DNA of 64,000 nt. Origin: Labedella populi. Its GTDB lineage: Bacteria > Actinomycetota > Actinomycetes > Actinomycetales > Microbacteriaceae. Positions 25,518-33,685 of the stretch are shown here, piece by piece (within the stretch, counting starts at the first letter, position 1; every line of letters begins with the position of its first letter). A program made the translations under genes and the position numbers. The notes beneath the pieces are model-generated. The model was not told the origin of the DNA. It searched no databases and saw only the letters and a program-made list of their open reading frames with translations. The stretch lies in assembly GCF_004078655.1 (NCBI RefSeq), contig NZ_RZNC01000004.1, positions 220,920-284,919 of the forward strand, in the 5' to 3' direction.

Positions 25518-27266
25518 TCAGCGCTCGAGCGGGACCTCGATGAGTGTCGGCGCACTCGTCTGAGCGGTGAGAGCCTGATCGAGCTCCGCGCGCGTCGTGG
25601 CGCGCGCGTGACCCCACCCGAATCCCCGGGCGAGCGCCTCGAAATCGACGGACCGCGGGGTGTAGAGGACGCGGTCGATATCGTCCTTCCGCGCCGACGT
25701 CGCGACCTCGAGTCCATCGAAGATCGTGCCGCCGCCATCGTCGCCGACGACGAGTTGCAGGCGCGGCGGCGTCTCGCCCGCTGCCAGCAGGAGCCCGCCG
25801 ATGTCGTGCAGAGCCGTGAGGTCGCCGACGAGGACGCGTGTGACTCCCGCACCCCCCGCGCGCTGACTCGCCGTCGCGATACCGAGAGCCGTCGAGATCG
25901 TGCCGTCGATTCCCGCGAGGCCACGATTGGCGTGGACCCGGACCTTCTTCCCGCCCACGACGGCGTCGGCCTCGCGGATCAGTCGGGACGCCCCGAGGAC
26001 GAGCCGGTCGTGCGGCCACGTCGCCCGCCACACCGCCTCGACGAGGAGGCGACGATCGATCGGTTGTCGCACGGCGGAGAACTCCGCCTTGACGTAGGCG
26101 AGCCGCTCGGCGGGGTCGTGGGAGCGCGCGGCTTCGAGGTCGGGCGCACTGTCCCGCGACTCCGCCTCGGCGATCCCGCGCGACGCCGTGATCCAACTCC
26201 CGAGCCACTGCCGGTCGACGGGCCCCTCCACGACGGAGACGGCGGACACGACACGCACGGCTCGACGACCCGGGTTGTACACCTCGCCTCCAGTGGGGGC
26301 CACGACGGTGACGTCCATCCCCTCTCGTGACAGCAACGCGGGGACCTCCCGGCTGAGCGTCGGATGCCCGAAGACCACGGCGCGCTCGATGCGGCCGCCG
26401 AGCGCGGGGTCTGCGAGGAGGCGGCGGTACGCGACGACGAGGTTGCGTCCGTACCGCGCATCACTCGACACCTCCGCGATGAGCGGCCAGCCGCCGGCGT
26501 GAGCCAACGACTCCGCCGCGGGTCCGGCCGCGTGGCCGGCGATGACGACCGTGCGCTTGTCGCGATCGAGCAGGATCGACGGCCGGTAGACCGCGGTCGG
26601 AGCGGCCGCCGGCGGCGTGACGAGACCGCCCTCGTCCGTCAGGGCGTCGACGAGCTGATGCGGCACATGGACGAATCCCGAGGAGAGCGGCTCCCGAAAG
26701 GCGAGGTTGAGGTGGACCGGCCCCGCGCCGGCCTCGCCGCGGCCGGCGGCGAACGACACCGCGTTGTCGGCGAGTTCGTCTGCCGCTCGGGACTCGCTCC
26801 GGAGCCCCGACGGTGCGGCGACGTCGACGGCGAACCGGGTCGCCTTCGCGAAGATCCCCGGCTGGGCGGTGGTCTGGTTGGAGCGGATGCCGCGCAGCTC
26901 CTCCGGACGATCCGCGGTGAGCAGGATGAGCGGTACGAGCGAGTGGTGGGCCTCGAGAACGGCGGGGTGCAGGTTCGCGACGGCGGTCCCCGAGGTCACG
27001 ACGATCGCGACGGGTCGCCTCGACTCCACCGCGAGCCCGAGCGCGAAGAAACCGGCGGCCCGCTCATCGATCCGCACGTGCACGGCGATGGCACCGGCGC
27101 GCTCGAACGCGGCGGCCGCGAGAGCGAGGGCTTGCGATCGAGAACCGGGGGCCACGACCACGTCCCGGACCCCGCGACGCACGAGACCCTCGAGGAGGGC
27201 CGCGGCGAACGCGGTCGAGGGGGCTGGGCTCTGGTCCTCGGGGGAGGTGCGTTGACCGTCAGACAT
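25518..27266 (-). CDS. menD: SEPHCHC synthase
   Basis: A 582-residue ThDP-dependent enzyme that condenses isochorismate with 2-oxoglutarate. The N-terminal block VVVAPGSRSQALALAAAAFE, the diagnostic PEELRGIRSNQTTAQPGIF near residue 120, the Pyr domain GTAVANLHPAVLEAHHS and the C-terminal ThDP-binding region (LVGDLTALHDIGGLLLA near residue 490) are all visible. The ATG at 27266 follows a TAGAGT -10 by 7 nt. The upstream PLD-N gene ends 10 nt earlier, so menD can also be read from that promoter. Confidence 0.94.
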   Translation of the reverse strand: MSDGQRTSPEDQSPAPSTAFAAALLEGLVRRGVRDVVVAPGSRSQALALAAAAFERAGAIAVHVRIDERAAGFFALGLAVESRRPVAIVVTSGTAVANLHPAVLEAHHSLVPLILLTADRPEELRGIRSNQTTAQPGIFAKATRFAVDVAAPSGLRSESRAADELADNAVSFAAGRGEAGAGPVHLNLAFREPLSSGFVHVPHQLVDALTDEGGLVTPPAAAPTAVYRPSILLDRDKRTVVIAGHAAGPAAESLAHAGGWPLIAEVSSDARYGRNLVVAYRRLLADPALGGRIERAVVFGHPTLSREVPALLSREGMDVTVVAPTGGEVYNPGRRAVRVVSAVSVVEGPVDRQWLGSWITASRGIAEAESRDSAPDLEAARSHDPAERLAYVKAEFSAVRQPIDRRLLVEAVWRATWPHDRLVLGASRLIREADAVVGGKKVRVHANRGLAGIDGTISTALGIATASQRAGGAGVTRVLVGDLTALHDIGGLLLAAGETPPRLQLVVGDDGGGTIFDGLEVATSARKDDIDRVLYTPRSVDFEALARGFGWGHARATTRAELDQALTAQTSAPTLIEVPLER

Positions 27267-27273
27267 GCTGAGG

Positions 27274-27279
27274 ACTCTA
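27274..27279 (-). promoter_or_regulatory. -10 element, leaderless menD
   Basis: TAGAGT on the minus strand ends 7 nt before the menD ATG and overlaps the last bases of the upstream gene. Confidence 0.5.
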
Positions 27280-27699
27280 TCGGTCGCGCGAATCGCCGTC
27301 CTGGCGGTCTGCTCCATGGTCGGCCGGGTCGTCGGGCAGCGTCTCGGGGTGACCGGCCGCGGGGCCGTCGGGCTCCGGTGACTCGGAGTCGAGCGCGGCG
27401 AGCTCCTCCTCGAGGCGACGGATGCGGTCGTCCTGCTCGGCGTCGCGGCCGAGTCGGCCGAGGAACGCCGGGTCGTCGTCCGGGGCCCGCGGTCCTGCGG
27501 CGACGGCGGTGTTCTTCCGTCCGCGACCGATGAGGAACCACAGGACGATCCCGATGACGGGGAGGACGATGATGACGACGATCCAGACCGGCTTCGGCAG
27601 CCCGCGGACGCGATCGTTGGCCATCATGGCGCAATCCACGACCGCATAGATCGTGACCACCACGACGATGACGGCGAGTCCGAGGAGCAGACGGGGCAT
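27277..27699 (-). CDS. PLD nuclease N-terminal-like membrane protein
   Basis: A 140-residue protein with two membrane helices (about residues 3-22 and 37-60) carrying the PLDc_N pattern: ...VDCAMMANDRVRGLPKPVW then VLPVIGIVLWFLIGRGR. A charged, probably disordered cytoplasmic tail of about 75 residues follows, containing a short coiled-coil-like stretch (AEQDDRIRRLEEELAAL). The domain is named from the N-terminus of cardiolipin synthase-type proteins, but no catalytic HKD domain is present. Such genes commonly sit beside men genes in actinobacteria; the function is unknown. Confidence 0.8.
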   Translation of the reverse strand: MPRLLLGLAVIVVVVTIYAVVDCAMMANDRVRGLPKPVWIVVIIVLPVIGIVLWFLIGRGRKNTAVAAGPRAPDDDPAFLGRLGRDAEQDDRIRRLEEELAALDSESPEPDGPAAGHPETLPDDPADHGADRQDGDSRDR

Positions 27700-27705
27700 G
27701 CCGTC

Positions 27706-27711
27706 ATGATA
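27706..27711 (-). promoter_or_regulatory. -10 element, leaderless PLD-N gene
   Basis: TATCAT on the minus strand ends 6 nt before the ATG at 27699. Confidence 0.5.
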
Positions 27712-27775
27712 TCCGCCGAAACTGGGCGTCGTCCGTGGCGCTGGTTCCTCGGGCGGCCCCTCGCAGGCCGCCGCG

Positions 27776-27781
27776 TAGACT
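27776..27781 (+). promoter_or_regulatory. -10 element that decides the DUF4229 start
   Basis: TAGACT lies 7 nt before the GTG at 27789 but only 1 nt before the ATG at 27783. The usual -10 to start spacing therefore selects the GTG. Confidence 0.55.
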
Positions 27782-27788
27782 TATGCCC

Positions 27789-28046
27789 GTGAAACGCGTG
27801 CCCCCCGTCCTCGTCTACACGGTCCTCCGGCTGCTCGCGTTCCTCATCCCGCTCGGCGTCCTCCTCGCCTTGCGCATCGAGCCGTGGATCGCGGCCGTGC
27901 TCGCCGCGCTCATCGGCATGGCGCTCTCGTTCGTCCTCTTGCGGTCACCGCGGGAAGAGGTCGCGAAGGGCATCTACGCGCGACGGCACGGCGACCACAT
28001 GCCGGACACCACGGACGAGGACGCCGAGGACTCCGCTACTCCCTGA
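27789..28046 (+). CDS. DUF4229 family membrane protein
   Basis: An 85-residue protein with two membrane helices (about residues 8-25 and 30-48) followed by LRSPREEVAKGIYARRHGD and an acidic tail, the DUF4229 pattern. The function is unknown; these genes are often found among actinobacterial men genes. The GTG at 27789 is preferred to the ATG two codons earlier because it fits the leaderless spacing. It converges on menA across a strong hairpin. Confidence 0.8.
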   Translation: MKRVPPVLVYTVLRLLAFLIPLGVLLALRIEPWIAAVLAALIGMALSFVLLRSPREEVAKGIYARRHGDHMPDTTDEDAEDSATP

Positions 28047-28062
28047 GCGGCGGAGACCACCG

Positions 28063-28119
28063 CTCACGAACGCCGACGGCCCCACCCTCGAGGAGTGCGG
28101 GGCCGTCGGCGTTCGTGAG
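28063..28119. terminator. bidirectional hairpin terminator between DUF4229 gene and menA
   Basis: A perfect 21-bp stem (CTCACGAACGCCGACGGCCCC at 28063-28083 without its last base counted in the quoted core, paired with 28099-28119) encloses a 15-nt loop. It starts 17 nt after the DUF4229 stop and lies 6 nt from the end of menA, so it can serve both converging transcripts. Confidence 0.85.
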
Positions 28120-28124
28120 AACGG

Positions 28125-29327
28125 TCAGAACGCGAGCGCCCAGAACCACGAGATGCCGTAGAGCAGTTGCGTGATCCCCACGAGCCGGAGCGCCACGATC
28201 AGTTCACGAGGCTGCTGAGCCGTCGCCACGATGACGCACGCGGGGAGAGCCGCGAGGAGCGCGAAGAGCGAGAACCACAGCTCGGGGAAGAGGAACGCGA
28301 CCCACGCCGCGAGCAGGAAGGGCACGATGAGGAAGACGATGAAGAGCACGCGTGAAGCCGTCGATCCGATGATGACGCTGAGGGTGCGCTTTCCCACGAG
28401 CCGGTCCTGGTCACGGTCCCGCAGGTTGTTGACGAGGATCGCGGAGCACGCGATGAGGCCCGCGCCCGCCGCACCGAACAACGCCTCCTGGCTGAGCGTT
28501 CCGACCTGGACGTACATCGTGCCGAGCGTCGCCACGAGTCCGAAGAAGAGGAAGACGAAGACCTCACCGAGCGCGAAGTAGCCGTAGGGGCGCTTCCCGC
28601 CCGTGTAGAACCACGCAGCAGCGATGCTCGCCGCGCCGACGATGAGGAGCCACCAGTACTGTGTCAGGACGGTCAGCGTGATGCCGGCGATCGCGGCGAT
28701 CCCGAAGAACACGAACGCCACGACGAGCACGGTTCGCGCCGCCGCTCGACCGGAGCCCACGAGGCGCGACGGGCCGACGCGGACCGCGTCGGTGCCCCGG
28801 ATGCCGTCGGAGTAGTCGTTGGCGAAGTTGACGGCGATCTGCAGCGACACCGCCGTGACGAGGCAGAGGAGTGCGCGCACCCAGTGGTACTCGCCGGGAC
28901 CGGCCGCGAAGATCGCCGCGCCCGTGCCGATGAGCACGGGGGCGACGGCCATCGGGAGCGTCCGCACGCGAGCGCCCTCGACCCAGTCGCCGAAGCGGGC
29001 GGGCCGGACGCTCTCGATACGGCGAGCCGCGGGGTTTCCGCTCTTCCCCTTCGCCTTCGGACGGTTGCCGCCGCCGCGCCCGCCGGCTTCGGCGATCACC
29101 TTGGCGGCCCCCGACTTGGCGTCGATCGACTTCTGCTTCGCGGCGCGTTCCTGCTGGGTGCGGCTCGGCGTCGCGGTCCCCTTCTTCGAGGAGGACTTCT
29201 GCGTGGCACCACCGGCCGCGCTCGACGCCTCGGAGCCCGTCGCCCCGTGCGCGGTGTTCTCCGCCGCGGGGGGCTTCTTCTTCCCGAGCGCCCCGGCGGG
29301 ATCCAGCCTCTGTTCTTTCGCAGCCAC
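28125..29327 (-). CDS. menA: 1,4-dihydroxy-2-naphthoate polyprenyltransferase with long N-terminal tail
   Basis: A 400-residue UbiA-type membrane prenyltransferase that attaches the polyprenyl chain to dihydroxynaphthoate with loss of CO2. The first Asp motif is VNFANDYSDGIRGTDAVR near residue 184, and the second is LVNNLRDRDQDRLVGKRTL near residue 285. Eight or nine membrane helices follow from about residue 125. The first 105 residues are unusual: low complexity, rich in Lys, Ala, Ser and Gly, and absent from typical MenA proteins of about 300 residues. The GTG at 29327 has AAAGG upstream; no better internal start is seen. Confidence 0.92.
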   Translation of the reverse strand: MAAKEQRLDPAGALGKKKPPAAENTAHGATGSEASSAAGGATQKSSSKKGTATPSRTQQERAAKQKSIDAKSGAAKVIAEAGGRGGGNRPKAKGKSGNPAARRIESVRPARFGDWVEGARVRTLPMAVAPVLIGTGAAIFAAGPGEYHWVRALLCLVTAVSLQIAVNFANDYSDGIRGTDAVRVGPSRLVGSGRAAARTVLVVAFVFFGIAAIAGITLTVLTQYWWLLIVGAASIAAAWFYTGGKRPYGYFALGEVFVFLFFGLVATLGTMYVQVGTLSQEALFGAAGAGLIACSAILVNNLRDRDQDRLVGKRTLSVIIGSTASRVLFIVFLIVPFLLAAWVAFLFPELWFSLFALLAALPACVIVATAQQPRELIVALRLVGITQLLYGISWFWALAF

Positions 29328-29382
29328 GTGTCGACCTTTCGTTCGTGGAAATTCTAGGGTGTGGACGTCCGAGCGCTGCGCG

Positions 29383-30564
29383 TCATTCCTCGGGGCGGGG
29401 AGGAGCCACGAGTCGGGCGACCGCCGACCGGTCGGGTTTACCCGTGCCGAGAAGCGGGAGCTCGGCGAGACGGACGATGCGCGCCGGCCGGGCCGCGACA
29501 CCGAGCTCTCGCTCGACGGCATCCCGCACCTCGGACAGCGACACGGCGGGGGCTGCAGCATCGACCGCGACGACGGGGACGCTTCCCCAGCGGGGGTCGG
29601 CGGCCCCGACGACCACGGCCGAGTCGAGGCCCGGTCGCTCCCGCACGGCGGCCTCGACACGATCGAGCGAGACGTTGACACCCCCGGAGACGATCACGTT
29701 GTCGATGCGGCCGAAGACGTGCACCACACCCTGATCGTCGATCGTCCCCGTATCCCCTGTACGGAACCACCGTCCGTCCGCGTCCTCCGGGAAGACCGCG
29801 GCGGTGCGGTCTGCGTCGTCGAGGTAGCCGAGAGCGAGGGTGGGGCCACCGATCCGGATCTCGCCGTCGACGAGGCGGACGGTGACGCCGTCGAGCGGTC
29901 GGCCGTCGTAGACGCAGCCCCCTGCGGTCTCGCTCGATCCGTAGCTGCGGACGAGGCGGACCCCGGCAGCGGCTGCGCGGTCGCGGAGCACCGACGGCAC
30001 CGCTTGACCGCCGACGATCACGGCGTCGAGCGCGGCGAGCGCACCACGCCCGCGGTCGTCGTCGAGGAGCCGGGCCACCTGCGCCGGCACGAGCGCGGTG
30101 TACGAACGCTGTCCGGAGCGCGCCTCCGCGACCGCGGCGGTGAACGCCTCGATCCCGAAGGCGCCGCCGGCGAGCGGGACGGGCGCCGTCCCCGCCACGA
30201 TCGACCTCACGAGGACCTGCACGCCCGCGACGTAGTGCGCGGGCATGGCGAGCACCCACCGGCCAGGACCGCCGATGGCGCTCTGGGTCGCGCGGGCGCT
30301 CGCGAGCAGCGCCGAGGCGGAGAGGGCGACGCGTTTCGGGTAGCCGCTCGATCCGGAGGTCGCGATCACGACGGCGACCTCGTCCTCGACGACGCCGGTG
30401 GCGTCGTCGATCGACGAGGAGTGCGCGGCGCCGGGCCCGGTCGAGAGCGCTCGCCCCACGGCGAACGGCTGCACCGCGGGACCCCTCCCCTCGATCGCGT
30501 GCTCGATCGCCCGGCTCAGCCGCAGCGGATCGTCGGCGGCGCTCAGGTGAAGTTCTCGCGTCAC
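29383..30564 (-). CDS. menE: o-succinylbenzoate-CoA ligase
   Basis: A 393-residue AMP-forming acyl-CoA synthetase, short as is usual for actinobacterial MenE. The P-loop VVIATSGSSGYPKRVALS is near residue 70, VRSYGSSETAGGCVYDG near residue 205, the adenylate-binding RWFRTGDTGTIDDQG near residue 260, RIDNVIVSGGVNVSLDRVE near residue 280, and the C-terminal catalytic Lys in LLGTGKPDRSAV. It activates o-succinylbenzoate for MenB. The GTG at 30564 is the first start after the menB stop, 40 nt away; its ribosome-binding site is weak. Confidence 0.92.
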   Translation of the reverse strand: MTRELHLSAADDPLRLSRAIEHAIEGRGPAVQPFAVGRALSTGPGAAHSSSIDDATGVVEDEVAVVIATSGSSGYPKRVALSASALLASARATQSAIGGPGRWVLAMPAHYVAGVQVLVRSIVAGTAPVPLAGGAFGIEAFTAAVAEARSGQRSYTALVPAQVARLLDDDRGRGALAALDAVIVGGQAVPSVLRDRAAAAGVRLVRSYGSSETAGGCVYDGRPLDGVTVRLVDGEIRIGGPTLALGYLDDADRTAAVFPEDADGRWFRTGDTGTIDDQGVVHVFGRIDNVIVSGGVNVSLDRVEAAVRERPGLDSAVVVGAADPRWGSVPVVAVDAAAPAVSLSEVRDAVERELGVAARPARIVRLAELPLLGTGKPDRSAVARLVAPPRPEE

Positions 30565-30604
30565 GGCTGTGTCCGCCCCCTGGTCGGTTGCGCCCGCCCC
30601 ATGG

Positions 30605-31510
30605 TCAGTAATGCCAGGGGAAAGGCGACCAGTCGGGCTCGCGCTTCTCGAGGAAGGAGTCGCGCCCCTCGACGGCCTCGTCCGTGCCATACGCGAGCCG
30701 GGTCGCCTCCCCGGCGAAGACCTGCTGCCCCACGAGCCCGTCGTCGACCGCGTTGAAGGCGAACTTGAGCATGCGGATGGCCGTCGGCGACTTCCCGAGG
30801 ACCGTGCGGGCCCAGGCGATCGCGGTCTCCTCGAGTTCCGCGTGCGGCACGGCCGCATTGATCGCGCCCGTCGCAAGGGCGCGCTCCGCGGAGTACTCCT
30901 CCGCGAGGAAGAACACCTCCCGCGCGAACTTCTGACCGACCTGCCGGGCGAAGTACGCGCTTCCATACCCGGCGTCGAACGAGCCGACGTCCGCGTCCGT
31001 CTGCTTGAACCTCCCGTGCTCGATGCTCGCGATCGTCAGGTCGCACACGACGTGGAGCGAGTGCCCTCCCCCCGCGGCCCAACCCGGAACCACCGCGATG
31101 ACGACCTTCGGCATGAACCGGATGAGGCGCTGGACCTCGAGGATGTGCAGGCGCCCCGACCGCGCGGGTTCGACGGAGTCGACCGTGTCGCCCTCGGCGT
31201 ACTTGTAGCCGTCTCGGCCCCGGATGCGCTGGTCGCCGCCGGAGCAGAAGGCCCAGCCGCCGTCCTTCGGGCTCGGACCGTTGCCGGTGAGGAGCACCAC
31301 GCCGATGCGTGGGTTCTGGCGGGCGTCGTCGAGCACCCGAGCAAGTTCATCGACCGTCCGGGGGCGGAAAGCGTTCCGCACCTCGGGGCGGTCGAACGCG
31401 ACCCGGGCGATCCGTCCGTCGGTCGAGTGGTGATAGGTGACGTCTCCGAGGTCGTCGAAGCCCGGGGCATCGATCCACGCGGATTCGTCGAACAGCTCGG
31501 AGACGCTCAT
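30605..31510 (-). CDS. menB: 1,4-dihydroxy-2-naphthoyl-CoA synthase
   Basis: A 301-residue crotonase-fold enzyme that closes the second ring of the naphthoquinone. Visible features are the oxyanion-hole block WAFCSGGDQRIRGRDGYKY near residue 86, VVPGWAAGGGHSLHVVCDLT near residue 140, the MenB-specific KQTDADVGSFDAGYGSAYFA near residue 169, and the family C-terminus ending in PFPWHY. The length is typical of actinobacterial MenB. It is the first gene of a menB-menE pair, with a leaderless ATG, and diverges from menC. Confidence 0.97.
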   Translation of the reverse strand: MSVSELFDESAWIDAPGFDDLGDVTYHHSTDGRIARVAFDRPEVRNAFRPRTVDELARVLDDARQNPRIGVVLLTGNGPSPKDGGWAFCSGGDQRIRGRDGYKYAEGDTVDSVEPARSGRLHILEVQRLIRFMPKVVIAVVPGWAAGGGHSLHVVCDLTIASIEHGRFKQTDADVGSFDAGYGSAYFARQVGQKFAREVFFLAEEYSAERALATGAINAAVPHAELEETAIAWARTVLGKSPTAIRMLKFAFNAVDDGLVGQQVFAGEATRLAYGTDEAVEGRDSFLEKREPDWSPFPWHY

Positions 31511-31516
31511 TGCTCC

Positions 31517-31522
31517 AGCCTA
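31517..31522 (-). promoter_or_regulatory. -10 element, leaderless menB
   Basis: TAGGCT on the minus strand ends 6 nt before the menB ATG. Confidence 0.6.
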
Positions 31523-31593
31523 ATCCCGCGCCCTGGCGGAGACACCGCACCCGGCGAGCGCTCGATCGGGCGACCGGTGCGAGACTGAAGGCC

Positions 31594-32592
31594 ATGGACC
31601 CACTCGCCGCACCCGTGCCGGACATCGAGGAGCTCCTCGACTCCGCCCACGTCGTCTCCCTTCCGCTGGCGACGCGGTTCCGCGGCATCACGGTGCGCGA
31701 GGCCGTCGTCTTCGACGCTCCGCTGCGCGCCACCGAGTTCTCGCCGTTCGCCGAATACGACGACGCCGAGGCCTCCACCTGGTTGAGGGCGGCGATCGAC
31801 TTCGGTTGGGCGGAGCAGCCCGCTGTCCTCCGCGGCCGCATCCCGGTCAACGCAACGGTCCCGGCCGTGTCCGCCGATGACGTCCCGGCGATCCTGGCAC
31901 GGTTCCCCGGGTGCCGGACGGCGAAGGTCAAGGTCGCCGAACCGTCGCAGACGCGCGACGATGACGTCGCGCGGGTGCGTGCCGTCCGAGACGTGATGGG
32001 TCCGGAGGGTCGCATCCGGGTCGACGCCAACGGCGGCTGGAACGTCGACGAGGCGGAGCACACCATCCACGAGCTCGCCCCGTTCGACCTCGAGTACGTC
32101 GAGCAGCCGTGCGCGAGCGTCGAGGAGCTCGGCGAGTTGCGGGCGCGCATCCGCTGGATGGGCGTCCCCATCGCCGCCGACGAGAGCGTGCGGAAGGCCG
32201 CGGACCCACTCGCCGTGGCGCGAGCCGGCGCCGCCGACGTGCTCGTCGTGAAGGCTCAGCCTCTCGGTGGTGTTCGGCGCGCCCTCGCGATCCTCGAGCA
32301 GACGGGGCTTCCCGTGGTGATCTCGAGCGCCCTCGACACGTCCGTCGGGTTGGCGATGGGCGCTCGGCTGGCCGCGGCGGTACCCGGACTCGCGTTCGAC
32401 TGCGGCCTCGGGACGGCGGCTCTCCTCGCGGCCGACGTCACCGACGACCCACTGCTCCCCGTCGAGGGAGCGATCCCCGTCCGCGACGTCGCCCTCTCCC
32501 CCGAGCTGATGTCCCGTCACGTGGCGGACGCGGAGCGCACGGCCTGGTGGCACGAGCGCATCAGGCGCTGCCACCACCTGCTCGCCCGCTGA
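31594..32592 (+). CDS. menC: o-succinylbenzoate synthase
   Basis: A 332-residue enolase-superfamily enzyme that dehydrates SHCHC to o-succinylbenzoate. The catalytic Lys pair lies in RTAKVKVAEPS near residue 109, and the metal ligands are in RVDANGGWN (Asp), EYVEQPCASVEEL (Glu) and IAADESVRKA (Asp). The second catalytic Lys is in LVVKAQPLGG near residue 224. The ATG at 31594 is chosen because the family N-terminus (PLATRFRGITVREA) follows closely. A weak GAGACT lies 7 nt upstream, so this may also be a leaderless gene. It ends 18 nt from the converging ccsB. Confidence 0.93.
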   Translation: MDPLAAPVPDIEELLDSAHVVSLPLATRFRGITVREAVVFDAPLRATEFSPFAEYDDAEASTWLRAAIDFGWAEQPAVLRGRIPVNATVPAVSADDVPAILARFPGCRTAKVKVAEPSQTRDDDVARVRAVRDVMGPEGRIRVDANGGWNVDEAEHTIHELAPFDLEYVEQPCASVEELGELRARIRWMGVPIAADESVRKAADPLAVARAGAADVLVVKAQPLGGVRRALAILEQTGLPVVISSALDTSVGLAMGARLAAAVPGLAFDCGLGTAALLAADVTDDPLLPVEGAIPVRDVALSPELMSRHVADAERTAWWHERIRRCHHLLAR

Positions 32593-32610
32593 CCCGGGCC
32601 GGAGAGGGGA

Positions 32611-33615
32611 TCAGAGGCCGGAGTAGGCGTGCAGTCCCTTGAAGAAGACGTTGACGACGCCGAAGTTGAACAGCACTGCCGAGAATCCGATGATCGCGAG
32701 CCATGCCGAGCGGGTTCCGCGCCATCCCCGAGTGGCACGAGCGTGGATGTACCCGGCGTAGATGACCCAGATGATGAACGTCCACACTTCCTTCGTGTCC
32801 CAGCCCCAGTAGCGACCCCACGCCGACTCGGCCCAGATCGCTCCCGCGATGAGGGTGAAGGTCCAGAAGATGAAGCCGATGATGCTCACGCGGTACGCGA
32901 GGTTCTCGAGTCGGTCGGCGCTCGGAAGTGTCGCGAGGAAGCGCATCCTGAGCGCCGAGAGCTCGAGCTTCAGCCGCTCCTGTCGCGCCTGGATCAATTG
33001 CACGACCGACAGTGCGAAGCCGAGCGCGAGGAACGCCGTCCCGAGACTCGCGACGAAGACGTGTACGACGAGCCACGCCGATTGGAGGGCCGGGGGCAGC
33101 GGGGCGATCTCGACGTAGAAGTTCCACGACAGGCCCAGCAGGACGACGACGAGCCCGGTCACGAACGTGCCGAGGAAGCGCAGGTCCTCGCGCGTGAGCA
33201 CGAGGAGGAAGACGCCGATGATGAGCAGCGTGCCCGTCATGGCGAACTCGTACATGTTGGCCCACGGCACCCGACCGGCGGCGATACCGCGCGTCACGTC
33301 GGCGGCGAGATGCACGATGAAGCCGAGGACCGTGAGGGCGACGCCCACCCGCAGCGACGGAGACCGCGACGCGGTGACGCGCGCCCCTCCCCCGGTTCCC
33401 GTCGGCCGATCGACCGTGAGGGTCCGCGCGCCGCCGGTGGATCCCGCGTCGGCCGCAGCGGAGTTCCGCGCGACGGCGCTCGGGACGACGGCACCGGCCG
33501 CCTCGCGCACCTCGGTGCTGCGTCTCGCCAGATCGAAGGTGAAGGCGATGAAGGCCAAGGCGTAGAGCGCGAGCGCCGTCCACAGTGCCATCACCGAGAA
33601 GTCGTTGAGATCCAC
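32611..33615 (-). CDS. ccsB: cytochrome c biogenesis protein CcsB
   Basis: A 334-residue membrane protein of system II cytochrome c maturation that, with ResB, delivers heme across the membrane and ligates it to apocytochromes. The tryptophan-rich WWD-type motif WGRYWGWDTKEVWTFIIW is near residue 260 and is followed by conserved His in YAGYIHARAT; a further conserved His is in WLVVHVFVASLG near residue 178. About eight membrane helices are visible. An unusual polar insert (about residues 30-75) follows the first helix. The GTG start follows a TAGTCT -10 by 6 nt, separating it from the resB operon upstream. Confidence 0.93.
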   Translation of the reverse strand: MDLNDFSVMALWTALALYALAFIAFTFDLARRSTEVREAAGAVVPSAVARNSAAADAGSTGGARTLTVDRPTGTGGGARVTASRSPSLRVGVALTVLGFIVHLAADVTRGIAAGRVPWANMYEFAMTGTLLIIGVFLLVLTREDLRFLGTFVTGLVVVLLGLSWNFYVEIAPLPPALQSAWLVVHVFVASLGTAFLALGFALSVVQLIQARQERLKLELSALRMRFLATLPSADRLENLAYRVSIIGFIFWTFTLIAGAIWAESAWGRYWGWDTKEVWTFIIWVIYAGYIHARATRGWRGTRSAWLAIIGFSAVLFNFGVVNVFFKGLHAYSGL

Positions 33616-33621
33616 CCGATC

Positions 33622-33627
33622 AGACTA
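33622..33627 (-). promoter_or_regulatory. -10 element, leaderless ccsB
   Basis: TAGTCT on the minus strand ends 6 nt before the GTG at 33615. Confidence 0.5.
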
Positions 33628-33685
33628 CCCCGCGAACCTGTGGCGGAGACGGGGCGGAGCCGGCCTCCTGGGCGCTCCTCCGATG

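Noticed and set aside
27783..27785. ATG as the start of the DUF4229 gene
   Set aside because: It lies 1 nt from the -10 hexamer. The GTG at 27789 has the usual 7-nt spacing seen at other leaderless genes here.
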